NCBI RefSeq assembly: GCF_017591425.1
Contig: NW_024467119.1
Coordinates: 78,050,894-78,114,893 of the forward strand
From: Ochotona curzoniae
Lineage: Eukaryota > Chordata > Mammalia > Lagomorpha > Ochotonidae
Length of the DNA: 64,000 nt
Direction of reading: 5' to 3'
Shown here: piece after piece, positions 36,416 to 45,917 of the stretch
Layout of the letters: each line of letters begins with the position of its first letter
Position numbering within the stretch: position 1 is the stretch's first letter
Program-made: the position numbers and the translations under genes
Notes under the pieces: model-generated
Told to the model about the DNA's origin: nothing
What the model saw: the letters and a program-made list of their open reading frames with translations, nothing else
The model's database searches: none

Positions 36416-39400
36416 TTAAATCAAGGCAAACATGTGGTATCTAATCTTTTGGGATTCGCTCATTTCCCTTAGCATTATAGTTTCCAGTTGTGCCCATTTA
36501 GCCACAAAGAACTGCATTTTGTTTTTTTTAATAGCTGAGTAGTATTCCATGGAGTAGATGAACCAAAGCTTTCTTATCCAATCTTCTGCTGATGGGCATT
36601 TCGGTTGCTTCCATGTTTTCGCAATTACTGATTGTGCTGCAATGAACATAGGGATGCATGTTGGTTTGTCGTAAAACAGGTGTTTTGGATATATTCCTAG
36701 GAGTGCTATTGCTGGGTCATATGGTATGCAGATTTTGAGTTGTTTGAGTGTTCTCCAGACTGATTTCCATAAAGGCTGTACCAATTTGCAGCTCCACCAG
36801 CAGTGGAGTAGGGTTCCCTTTTCCCCGCATCCTCGCCAGCAAGCGTCGTTGGTGTTCTTGTTTATGTGGGCCAATCTTACTGGTGTTAGGTGGTACCTCA
36901 TCGATGTTTTAATTTGGATTTCCCTTATTGCTAGGGAGCTGGAACATTTTTTCATATGTTTGTTTGCCATTTGGACTTGTTCCTTTGTGAAATGTTTGCC
37001 CATTTCCCGTGCCCATTTCTTGAGTGGCTTGTTTGTTTTGGTTTTTTGGTTGTTTTGAAGTTCTTTGTATATCCTGGAAATTAGCCCCCTATCGCCTATA
37101 TCGTGTGCAAAGATCTTCTCCCACTCTGTGGGTTGCTTTTTTACTTTGTTGATTGTTTCCCTTGCTGTACAGAAGCTTCTTAGTTTGATGAGGTCCCATT
37201 TGTTTATTCTGTTCTCAACTGCTATTGCTTTTGGTGTCCTTCTTAGAAAGTCGGTACCTACTCCTAGGTCTTGCAGGGTATTTCCTACATTTTCTTGCAA
37301 GAGTTTGAAGGTTTCTGGATGTAGGTTTAGGTCTTTTATCCATGTAGATTGGATCTTAGTGTATGGTGATAGATGTGGGTCTATCTTTTTGTTTCTACAG
37401 GCTATCAGCCAGTTGTCCCAACAACATTTACTAAAGAGTCCTTCCCACTTGCTTAAGCTGTCATTGGTCTTTTTGTCAAAGATTAATTGGCTGTATCTGT
37501 GTGGATTCCCTTTTGGTGCTTCTATTCTATTCCATTGATCTTCCTTTCTGTCTTTGTGCCAGTACCAGGCTGTTTTGATAACCACTGCTCTATAGTATGT
37601 CCAGAGGTCCGGGATTGTGATTCCCCCTGCTAATTTCTTATTTTTCAGGATGGTTCTAGCTATTCGTGGTTTTTTGTGTTTCCAGATGAACTTTTGAATC
37701 ATTGTATCCAGTTCCGTGAAGAATGTTTTGGGCAATTTGATTGGAATTGCGTTGAAAATGTATATTGCTTGTGGTAGTATAGACATTTTAATGATATTGA
37801 TTTTGCCTATCCAGGAGCACGGGATGTTATTCCATCTTTTGAGGTTTTGTTCAATTTCCTTTTTAAATAGTTTGTAGTTTTCTTCGAATAGGTCTCCTAC
37901 ACTTTTGGTTAGATTTATTCCCAAATACTTCATACTTCTCTCTGCTATTTTGAATGGTATCCTGTTGGTTAGATCTTCTTCCATCTTGGTGTTATTTGCG
38001 TACACTATGGCTGTTGATTTTCGTTCGTTAATTTTGTACCCCGCCACTCTGCCAAACTCTCGTATAAGTTCTAGCAGTTTCTGTATTGAGTCTCCTGGTT
38101 TTTCTATGTATAGGATTATGTCATCTGCATATAGTGAAAGCTTGACTTCTTCGTTTCCTATACGTATGCCTTTGATTTCTTTTTCTTGTCTTATGGCCTC
38201 TGCAAGTACCTCTAGGACTATGTTGAATAGCAGTGGTGATAGTGGGCACCCTTGTCTTGTTCCAGATCTCAGTGGGAAGGGTTCTAGCTTTTCTCCATTC
38301 AGTATGATACTGGCGTTGGGTTTTTCATAAATTGCTTTAATTATGTTGTGGATTTTCCCATCTATGCCTACTTTGGCTAGAGTTTTTAGCATGAAGAGGT
38401 GTTGGATTTTGTCGAAAGCTTTTTCTGCATCTATTGAAACTATTATGTGGTTCTTGTTTTGCAGTTTTTGGATATGGTTTATAACATTTATGGATTTCCG
38501 AATGTTGAACCATCCCTGCATTCCAGGGATGAATCCTACTTGATCCGGATGAATGATCTGTCTGATGATTTTTTGAATTCTATTGGCTAGGATTTTGTTG
38601 AGAATTTTAGCATCAATGTTCATCAGAGAAATAGGTCTGTAGTTTTCCTTCTCTGATGGTTCTCTATCCGGTTTTGGGATTAAGGTGATGTTGGCTTCAT
38701 AGAATGAGTTTGGGAGGGTTGCTTCCTCCTCTATTGTTTTGAAGAGCTTGTAGAGGATTGGGGTTAGTTCTGTTCGGAATGTTTTGTAGAATTCTGTAGT
38801 GAAGCCGTCTGGGCCTGGGCTTTTTTTCGTTGGGAGATCCTTGATGACTGTTTCAATCTCTACCTCGGTTATGGGTTTATTTAATTCTGCAGTTGCCTCC
38901 GGACTGAGTTTTGGTAAATGGTGGGAGTCCAAGAACTTTTCTATTTCTTGGTGGTCCTCAAATTTGTGGGAGTACAGTTCTTTGTAGTAATTTCTAATTA
39001 TTTTCTTAATGATTGCAGTGTCTGTTGTTATGTTGCCTTTTTCATCTTTAATGCTGTTGATTCTCACTTTCTCTTGTTTTTTTTTTTGGTCAATCGGGCC
39101 AGTGGAGTGTCTATTTTGTTTATTTTCTCAAAAAACCAACTTTTTGATTTGTTGATTTTATGTATAGTTTTTTTGATTTCTATTTGGTTTATCTCCTCCC
39201 TTGTTTTGATGATTTCTTGTTTCCTATTGTGCGTGGGACTCTTCTGCTGCTGTTTTTCCAGATCCTGGAGGTGTGTGGTTAGTTCCTGTATTTGGCGTCT
39301 TTCTTGGGCCTTGACATGCGCTCCGATTGCGATGAATCTACCTCGTAGCACTGCTTTGGCGGTGTCCCACAAGTTTTGGAATGTAGTATCAGAGTTTTCA

Positions 39401-40230
39401 TTGGTTTCCATGAATTTTTTGATCTCATCTTTAATTTCTTCTCTGACCCATTGTTCGTTTAATAGCATATTGTTCAATTTCCAAGAGTGCCTATACTTCC
39501 TGGGGAGTTTTGAGTTGTTGATTTCCAGTTTCATCCCATGGTGGTCTGAGAGGGTACATGGTATGATACTAATGTTTTGGAAGTTGTTTAGATTCGCTTT
39601 ATGTCCTATCATGTGGTCGATTCTGGAGAAGGTGCCATGCACCGCTGAGAAGAATGTATAGTCTGTGGCCTTAGGATAAAAAGTTCTATATATGTCTACT
39701 AAGTCCAGTTGTTCTATTGTTTGTGTGAGCTCTGTTGTTTCTTTGTTGAGTTTTTGTTTCGTAGACCGGTCCATTGTTGTTAGAGGTGTGTTGAGATCGC
39801 CTACAAGAATTGTGCGGGTGTCTATGTCTTCCCTTAAGTCTGTAAGTAATTGCTTTACGTAACTAGGTGCATTAAGATTCGGTGCATAAACATTAATGAT
39901 GGTGATTGCTTCTTGATGGATCATTCCTTTCACCAGTATAAAATGGCCTTCCCTGTCTCTTTTGATGTTAGTTAGAATGAAATCTATTTCGTCTGAAATT
40001 AGGATAGCTACCCCAGCTTTTTTTTCTCGTCTATTGGCGTGAAATATCTTTTTCCATCCCTTCACTTTCAGTTTCTTTGCATCCTTTCTGGTTAGATGCG
40101 TTTCTTGTAGGCAACAGATGGTTGGGTCTTGTTTGATGATCCATTCTATTAATCTCTGTCTTTTGATTGGTGAATTTAGACCATTTGTGTTGAGAGTTAA
40201 AATTGAGAGGTTGCAATTTTGCCCTGCCAT
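36416..40230 (-). pseudogene. L1 ORF2 (endonuclease-reverse transcriptase), one frameshift
   Basis: ORF2p nicks target DNA and reverse-transcribes L1 RNA there. The frame is in two pieces, 40230-39064 (388 codons) and 39067-36416 (883 codons); together they approximate the ~1275 aa of a full ORF2. The endonuclease keeps N14, E43, Y115, D145, N147, T192, D205, S228, D229 and H230, counted directly in the sequence and matching the human numbering. The RT core has the YADD box at 38131-38120, preceded by [20 protein letters not shown]. The C-terminal Cys/His segment [18 protein letters not shown] is intact, and the protein ends ...RYHMFALI. The break is in an 11-A run (39077-39087 on the + strand): the endonuclease frame ends KKKNKRK-stop, while the other frame reads [14 protein letters not shown]. 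It could be a real disabling deletion or a sequencing error. Confidence 0.93.
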
Positions 40231-40285
40231 GTGATTGTGTTGTGTGTGTGTTGTTGCCTATGTAATTGTCTTGTTTGTGTGGCCT

Positions 40286-41248
40286 TTAGTTTGGAGACCT
40301 TCTTATTTGCCAACTTTGTTTGTGATTTGCCTCCTTTTTGTCCGGGACTAGCGCATTTCTAAGGAGACTTTGCAGAGCTGGTTTTGTGTAGACATATTCT
40401 TCTAGTTTTTCTTTGCTATTGAAGTATCTGATTTCGTTCTCATATACAAATGAGATCTTTGCTGGGTAGATTATTTTTGGTTGACAGTTGTTTTGTTTCA
40501 GGACTTGGAAGATCTTTGTCCATTCTCTCCTTGCTTGTAGGGTCTCTTCGGAGAAGTCAGCAGTGATTCTGATGGGTTTTCCCCTGTATGTGATCTTTTC
40601 TCTACTTCGTACTTGTCTCAGGATTCCTTCTTTGTCTTCATTGGAGTAGAACTTGAGCACCGTGTGTCTGGGTGAAGATCTCTTTGGATCATGTCTGTTG
40701 GGAGTTCTCTGTCCGTCCTGTATGCGGGGTGGATTTGTGTTCCAAGTGTTTTGGAAGTTTTCCTGTATAATTTCATCAAGCACTGCTTGCATCCCAGATT
40801 CTCTTTCTACTCCCTCGGGGAGGCCGATGATCCGAATATTCAGTTTTCTAAGGTAATCTTTCATCTCTTGCATCATTTTATTAGTTTTGCTGAGGTTTGT
40901 CTCCAGCTGTTTAATTCGCTGGACACCTTCATTTTGTGTGTCTTCTGTTTCAGAGATCCTTTCCTCTGCCGCATTTATTCTGTTGATGAGGCTTTCAATT
41001 TTATTCTCTTGGGCATCCAGTTTGGTTTTGATTTGTTGTATTTCGGTGATTATGCGGTTCTGGAGGTCTTCCAGCTTTGTGTCCACGTCTCTGAGAGATT
41101 TTAGCATTATTTTCATCAATTCCTTTGTTGGTAACACTTCCATGTCTTCATCTCGCATCGCCGATATTGATAATGGCTTTTGGCCCTTGTTTGGTGGGGT
41201 GCTGGCTCTTTCATCTGGAGCACAACTCTTTCTGGTGGTTTTTCCCAT
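40286..41248 (-). CDS. L1 ORF1 protein (RNA-binding chaperone), intact, 320 aa
   Basis: ORF1p trimerises, coats L1 RNA and acts as a nucleic-acid chaperone in the L1 ribonucleoprotein. The 320-residue frame has a basic, Ser/Pro-containing N-terminus (MGKTTRKSCAPDE...), a heptad-rich coiled coil at ~44-135, an RRM-type domain starting ~136 (LNIRIIGLPEGVE) and a C-terminal domain at ~195-300 with YRGKPIRITADFSEETLQAR and YPAKISFVYENEIRYF. The length is close to the ~338 aa of human ORF1p. The ATG is in good context (purine at -3, G at +4). No stop or frameshift interrupts it, which is unusual for a random L1 copy and agrees with a young age. Confidence 0.95.
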   Translation of the reverse strand: MGKTTRKSCAPDERASTPPNKGQKPLSISAMRDEDMEVLPTKELMKIMLKSLRDVDTKLEDLQNRIITEIQQIKTKLDAQENKIESLINRINAAEERISETEDTQNEGVQRIKQLETNLSKTNKMMQEMKDYLRKLNIRIIGLPEGVERESGMQAVLDEIIQENFQNTWNTNPPRIQDGQRTPNRHDPKRSSPRHTVLKFYSNEDKEGILRQVRSREKITYRGKPIRITADFSEETLQARREWTKIFQVLKQNNCQPKIIYPAKISFVYENEIRYFNSKEKLEEYVYTKPALQSLLRNALVPDKKEANHKQSWQIRRSPN

Positions 41249-42602
41249 TGCGTTGGTGTATTCTGGTGGGGCAAATGGACCCGTGTGTTGAGGGGCTGTC
41301 AGGTGCTTTCCTGTAGAGATTGGAGCCTGCAGGCGTGGTGTTGCCGGGCGTGGTAATTTTCAAGGCACCGTTGGTGCGTTCTCAGGGCCCGGGGCTGTAG
41401 AGCACCACCTTGGGGGCCCAGTGGATTCCAGGCACACTCTGGGCACCTCTTCTACAGGTGTGACACCCCAGGGCGTGGAGGGATGGAGGCGCTCTCTGGG
41501 TGTGCCCCCTGTGCGGGAATCCCCAGGGCTTAGAAGGTTTTATGTGCTTTCTCCCTGCGTTCTCCGTGTCAGGGACTGCAGGGTTTTTCAGGGCCCACCT
41601 GTTGCGTCTCCCACACACGGGACTGTGGGTGAGGCACTTTCCAGGCGTGGCTCTTGTGCAGTGAATCCACCACTCGTGGTGTGTGGGTGTTCAGAGCCCC
41701 TGCTCCCGTGTGGCTCCCCCACACAGGCCCTTAGCGGAGGAGTGACCCAGGCGCCCTGTTATAATGACTTCACGGCAGGTTCTCACCGTGTCAGTGTGAT
41801 GCAGGAGTTTTCAGAGCTCTCCTGGTGGGTCGCCCACGCTCAGAACTGCGGGGTGGGAGGCTAGGAGTGAGCAGTTCACCCTATGGGAGTGGTACCTGCG
41901 TGCCAGGGACACACAGCGCTACACTTCCCAAAACTGGGAGCTCTCCTGACACCTGACACCTGACACCTGTGCTGCGGAGGCGGCTGCTGCAGGCAGCGAT
42001 CAGAATCCTCCACCAGGCAGGATGTGGGGGACTCCAGATCCTCGCCAGCAGCCTCTGCGCACCGAGACGCACTGGCCCCCCTCAGCGCTGGAACATCCGA
42101 GGCGCCTTCCCTCACCACCAACACCACTGCGCGTAGTTCCCAAGGCACAGATCCAACCGTTTCAGGCTGCCTGCCCCGCCTTCTCAGAGGCTGGAACCTC
42201 AGTAGGGGGCGAGGAATGCGGAGGCTGCCACGTCAACCCCCCCCCCCCGCTCACCAAACGTCCGGCTGCTGCAGTCTGCCTCCGCCGCTGTCAAAGGCTT
42301 CCCGCCGGCGACGATTCACCCGATCTCCCTGCCTCCGAGCTGGCCGCGTCTCCCGTCAGGCCTTCAAAAGTGACTCTGCAGGTCTGGAGTGGGATGTCGG
42401 TTTCTCTACCTTTGTCCTGCTCCGTTCTCGTTGTTCTTCCGAGTTGTGTGGATCTTTTTGGCTCCACACTGTCCCAGGGAGCTTCACAGACCTCTCCCTG
42501 CGGTTCCCTGCTGTTCCTCTTTGCTGCTTCTGTAGCGTTTTATCCCTATCTCGCTGAACGCTCCCTCACAGCCTTCCTCCTACGTCGGCCATCTTAAAAC
42601 TC
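41249..42602 (-). promoter_or_regulatory. L1 5'UTR with YY1-like site at its 5' end; CpG-rich promoter region
   Basis: This is about 1.35 kb upstream of ORF1, strongly CpG-rich at 41880-42560. On the element strand it begins GAGTTTTAAGATGGCCGACG, within 20 bp of the TSD. AAGATGGCCG matches the YY1 site at the start of human L1 5'UTRs that sets accurate initiation. It also holds a short tandem GACACCT repeat at about 41948-41970 (read on the + strand) and a C run at 42238-42249. Promoter activity is inferred from position, CpG content and the YY1 motif; I do not recognise the rest of this 5'UTR. Confidence 0.75.
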
Positions 42603-42618
42603 AACATTGGCATAATCT
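42603..42618. repeat. Right target-site duplication of the young L1
   Basis: This is an exact copy of 35956-35971. It adjoins the 5' end of the element, and the ancient L1 ORF2 sequence resumes directly after it. Confidence 0.95.
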
Positions 42619-43493
42619 AAGAGAAGTAGCTGCTCAATAATACCAGGAGACTTTATTCCCACTCTTTTATAGTGCACGTAGCAACCAGAGGTTCTAAAGA
42701 AGCAGGATAGGAACAACACTGTAAGCCAGCTGGAGCTAACAGACTCAAGTGGATTACTCCGCTCAGCAACAGAATATTCCTGGAGCATTGTCTTAGATAG
42801 TCACATGTTAGGGCACAAAGCAAGCTTAACAATTTTATAAAGACTGAAATAATGCAAAGTATTGTTTTGTGGTAGTGATGGTAATAAATAGAAATCAATA
42901 GAAAAACTGGGAAACCCACAGTATGTGAAAATTAAACAATGTACTCTTAACCTGTGGGCAAAGGAAGAAATCACAGGGGAACTTGGAAACATCTCGAGAA
43001 AATGAAAATAAAAGTAGAACATACTACCCACATTTACAGGATCCTAAGAAAGCGGTGCTAAAAGGGACTTCTATAGCTATTAACATGTTGAAAAAAAAGA
43101 TCTCAAGTTGATGGTATAACTTTACATCTTAAGGAACAAGGAGAACAAACTAAATTCAAAGTTGGTGGAATAGTAAGTACTATAGATGAGAGCAAAAAGA
43201 AATGAAATAAAATCAATTAAACTGAGTTTTCTTTCTTAAAAAATTCAGCAAAATAGGTAAACCTTCGATATATTCAGAAAAATAGAAAGATGAGTGAAAC
43301 AAATTTGAAAGGAGAGAGGGGATATTATAGCTGATGGCAAAGAAATCAAAAGGTTTATAAGAAAATGTTATGAAGAATTATGTAAATCAACAAATTAGGC
43401 AACCTAGAAGTGGTTGCTTTCTAAGAAGCCATGTTCTGAAATAGTCATGAAGGAGTAAAAAAATCTGAACATATTTGGCTAGTAAGTATATCG
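42603..43493 (+). mobile_element. Ancient L1 ORF2 fragment (right of young L1)
   Basis: This continues 35816-35971. 'ggagactttattcccactctttta' is the decayed GDFNTP region. 'gtcacatgttagggcacaaagcaagc' is the DH-M-L/I-G-H-K segment. The 'cagtatgtgaaaattaaacaatgtactcttaacc...aaggaagaaatcacagggg' stretch is the KLNN...V-K-E-E-I segment. All of it is full of stops. Confidence 0.8.
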
Positions 43494-43495
43494 AA

Positions 43496-43814
43496 GGGAT
43501 CGGTGTTGTGCCGTAGTTAATGCCTGTGTTGCTGACATCTCATATAGGTGCCAACTTGAGTCCTGGCTGTTTACTTCTGACCCAGTTCCCAGCAAATGGG
43601 TTGGGAAAATCAGGAACATGACACAAGTGCTTGGGCCCCAGTGACCCACGTTGGAGACCCCGATGAAGCTTCTGGCTCCTGGCTCCTACTTTAGTTTGAT
43701 TCAGCCCTTGCCATTCCCAAGAATTAATCGGTGGATGGAGGAGCTCTCTGTCTTCCCTTCTGTCTCTGTAACTCTTCCTTTCAATAAAATCATTTGATAA
43801 ATCTTTGAAAAAAG
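43496..43814 (+). mobile_element. Old C-type SINE in the ancient L1
   Basis: It begins 'gggatcggtgttgtgccgtag' and contains 'gagtcctggctg' (box B area) and 'acgttggagaccccgatgaagcttctggctcctggc'. It ends 'ctctgtaactcttcctttcaataaaat...aaatctttgaaaa'. Confidence 0.75.
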
Positions 43815-44154
43815 ATAATCATTGATGCAACAATAAAAACTCTTTTAACAAAATAAAGCCCAGCACCAGATGGCCTTACTGGAGAACTCAACAATCTTCT
43901 GCAAATTCTTCCATAAAGATTAGAAGGAACTCATTTTAAAAGGTCAGCATTACTGTGATATTAAAGCTAAATAAAGATTATGTAAGAAAACTAGAGAACA
44001 GTTTGCCTGATGAATATTGATTCAAAAATTCTCAGTCAAACAATTTGCCATGTTAAAATGAGATTTATTTCTAGGATGCAAGGATGGCTTAACATGAAAA
44101 TCAATCAGTATAACATGTAACACCAACAGAATGAGTGATAAAAATCATTGCATC
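43815..44154 (+). mobile_element. Ancient L1 ORF2 reverse-transcriptase fragment
   Basis: 'cccagcaccagatggccttactggagaactc' is the [11 protein letters not shown] motif. 'gcctgatgaatattgattcaaaaattctcag' is [10 protein letters not shown], and 'tttctaggatgcaaggatggcttaacatgaaaatcaatcag' is [15 protein letters not shown], all decayed. It is interrupted at 44154 by a young CSINE. Confidence 0.8.
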
Positions 44155-44484
44155 GGGCCCGGCGCGGTGGCGCAAGTGGTTAAAGGTCCTCTCCTTGCAC
44201 GCCCGGGATCCCATATGGGCACCGGTTCTAATCCCGGCAGCCCCACTTCCCTTCCAGCTCCCTGCCTGTGGCCCGGGAAAGCAGTCGAGGACGGCCCAAA
44301 GCTTTGGGACCCTGCGCCCGCGTGGGAGACCCGGAAGAGGCTCCTGGCTTGGGATCGGCATAGTATCGGCCCGTTGCGCTCACTTGGGGAGTGAATCAGT
44401 GGACGGAAGATCTTCCTCTCTGTCTCTCCTCTCTGTATATCCGCCTTTCCAATAAAAATAAATAATAAAAATAAATCTTTAAAA
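44155..44484 (+). mobile_element. Young CSINE with perfect 15-bp TSD
   Basis: This is a full-length copy. It begins GGGCCCGGCGCGGTGGCGCA (tRNA-like box A region), has GGTTCTAATCCCGGCAGCCC (box B) and ends in CCAATAAAAATAAATAATAA then ATCTTTAAAAAAA. It is flanked by AAAAATCATTGCATC at 44140-44154 and 44485-44499. It lies in the ancient L1 RT fragment and is nearly identical to the copy at 21555. Confidence 0.95.
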
Positions 44485-45170
44485 AAAAATCATTGCATCA
44501 GCTCTCGACCCAGAAAACATATTTGAGAAAATTCAGCACCCTTTTACGATAAAAAATACACAAAAGCTTGAAATAGAGACAACTTCAGTATTATAGGGAC
44601 ATGTATGAAAAGCCTATAGCTAACATCGTACTTAGTGATAAAAGACTGAAAACTTTCTCTGAGAAACAGGTTGAAGTAAACCTGAAAATGTTACATATAC
44701 ACACAACACAGTGTTCAGCTTTGAAACACGAAGGTGGCGACAACGTTTGGAACTGGAGGTCATGATACTAAGTAAAGGAAGCTAAGCACAGACAGGTGCT
44801 GTGTCATTTCACTCATGTGTAGGGTCTAAGGATAAACTCCCAGAACTTAAAAGAATAACTGGAGCTACTTGAGGCTGGGGAGGGAAAGATTGGTTAATGG
44901 TTACAAAATTATATGTTATATAGGAATAGTGAGTTAGGTAGGAGTAAGTTCTGAGTTTCTGTTATGCACAATAGGTAATATACGACAATAGGTAATATTA
45001 ATGCACTGTGTATTTCTCCTTATAGTAATTAGATTGTTTTCACCATATAGAAATGTTAACTGTTTGAGGAGACAGATGTTTTTACCCCAGTTGGACATTA
45101 CACAGTAATGTATATATTATATGTACATTATACATATAAGTGTATATGTTAAAGTGTTTTTTTTTTTTTT
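44485..45170 (+). mobile_element. Ancient L1 fragment: RT remnant then 3'UTR-like sequence
   Basis: Up to about 44690 it continues the RT domain ('catatttgagaaaattcagcacccttttac', 'ctaacatcgtacttagtgataaaagactgaaaactttc'). Then 'acgaaggtggcgacaac...atgatactaagtaaaggaagctaagcacagacagg' is the standard L1 3' end region. Much of ORF2 is missing between these parts, which implies an internal deletion. Confidence 0.7.
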
Positions 45171-45589
45171 ACTTTTAAAAAGGAAGGAAATACTGTCACA
45201 TTCTACAACCTGAGTGAACTCTGGGGATATTACACAAGTTAAAAAAAAGTCGCAAACACAAGTTGTATAATTCTGCCCATGTGGAGTGTCAGAAGTACTG
45301 AGATTTACAATAACAGAAACTACAGTGCTGTGTTGTCTGGAAATCGGAAAGTTATTGTTCACTATAACTGGTTAGTGAGTCATTGTCAGCTTTGCAGAAT
45401 ATGTACATTTTAAAGATCTGTTATAAAACAATGTGAACATATTTTATACAGGTGAATTGTGCTCTGAAATAACATGTTAAATTCTATGATCTTTTTAATC
45501 ACATTTAAAAAAATATATAAATTGTTTACAAAGGTTCTAAAACATAGAATAAGAAATAATATTTTATGAAGCCAGTGTTATCCTAATTT
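45171..45589 (+). mobile_element. Possible second ancient L1 3' end
   Basis: 'aaggaaatactgtcacattctacaacctgagtgaactctggggatatta' followed by '...aatctgcccatgtggagtgtcagaag' follows the layout of L1 3' end regions. AT-rich sequence follows to 45589. The assignment is by layout only. Confidence 0.45.
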
Positions 45590-45917
45590 TTAAAAAAAGA
45601 TCTGTTTATTTTTATTGGAAAGTTAGAATACAGAAAGGAGGAGAGACAGAGAGGAAGATCTTCTGTCTGATAATTCACTCCCCAAGTGACCACAATGGCT
45701 GGAGCTGAGCCGATCTGAAGCCAGGAGCCAGGACCCTCTTCCGGGTCTCCCTCACGGGTGAAGGGTCCCAAGGCTTTGGGCCGTCCTCGACTGCTTTCCC
45801 AGGCCACAAGCAGGGAGCTGGATGGGAAGCGGGGCTGCCGGGACACAAACTGGCACCCATATGGGATCCTGGCATGTTCAAGGTGAGAGCTTTAGCCATT
45901 AAACTACCACCCAGGAC
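45590..45917 (-). mobile_element. CSINE, antisense, intermediate age
   Basis: It reads from a 'gtttatttttattggaaagttagaatacag' A-tail end to '...ggcacccatatgggatcctggcatgttcaaggtgag...ctaccacccagga'. The flanks TATCCTAATTTTTAAAA and TATGCTGATTTTTAAAA are an imperfect TSD. Confidence 0.9.

Larger units (their letters stand above)
35972..42602 (-). mobile_element. Young full-length LINE-1 retrotransposon, antisense to FHIP1A
   Basis: This is a complete L1 of about 6.6 kb on the minus strand. In element order it has a 5'UTR of ~1.35 kb (42602 down to 41249), ORF1 (41248-40286), a 55-bp spacer, ORF2 (40230-36416, one frameshift), a 3'UTR of ~440 bp and an A-rich tail that reads as a T-run at 35971-35980. 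A perfect 16-bp target-site duplication, AACATTGGCATAATCT, flanks it at 35956-35971 and 42603-42618. The exact TSD, intact ORF1, intact 5' end and CpG-rich 5'UTR all indicate a recent insertion. It sits inside an ancient + strand L1 whose ORF2 sequence resumes on the other side. It is clearly L1; a lagomorph-specific young subfamily is inferred from context, and the subfamily is not named. Confidence 0.96.

Noticed and set aside
36726..38543. Several + strand frames of 110-157 codons at 36.7-38.5 kb
   Set aside because: They are antisense shadows of L1 ORF2.
40653..41316. + strand frames of 63-137 codons at 40.6-41.3 kb
   Set aside because: They are antisense shadows of L1 ORF1.
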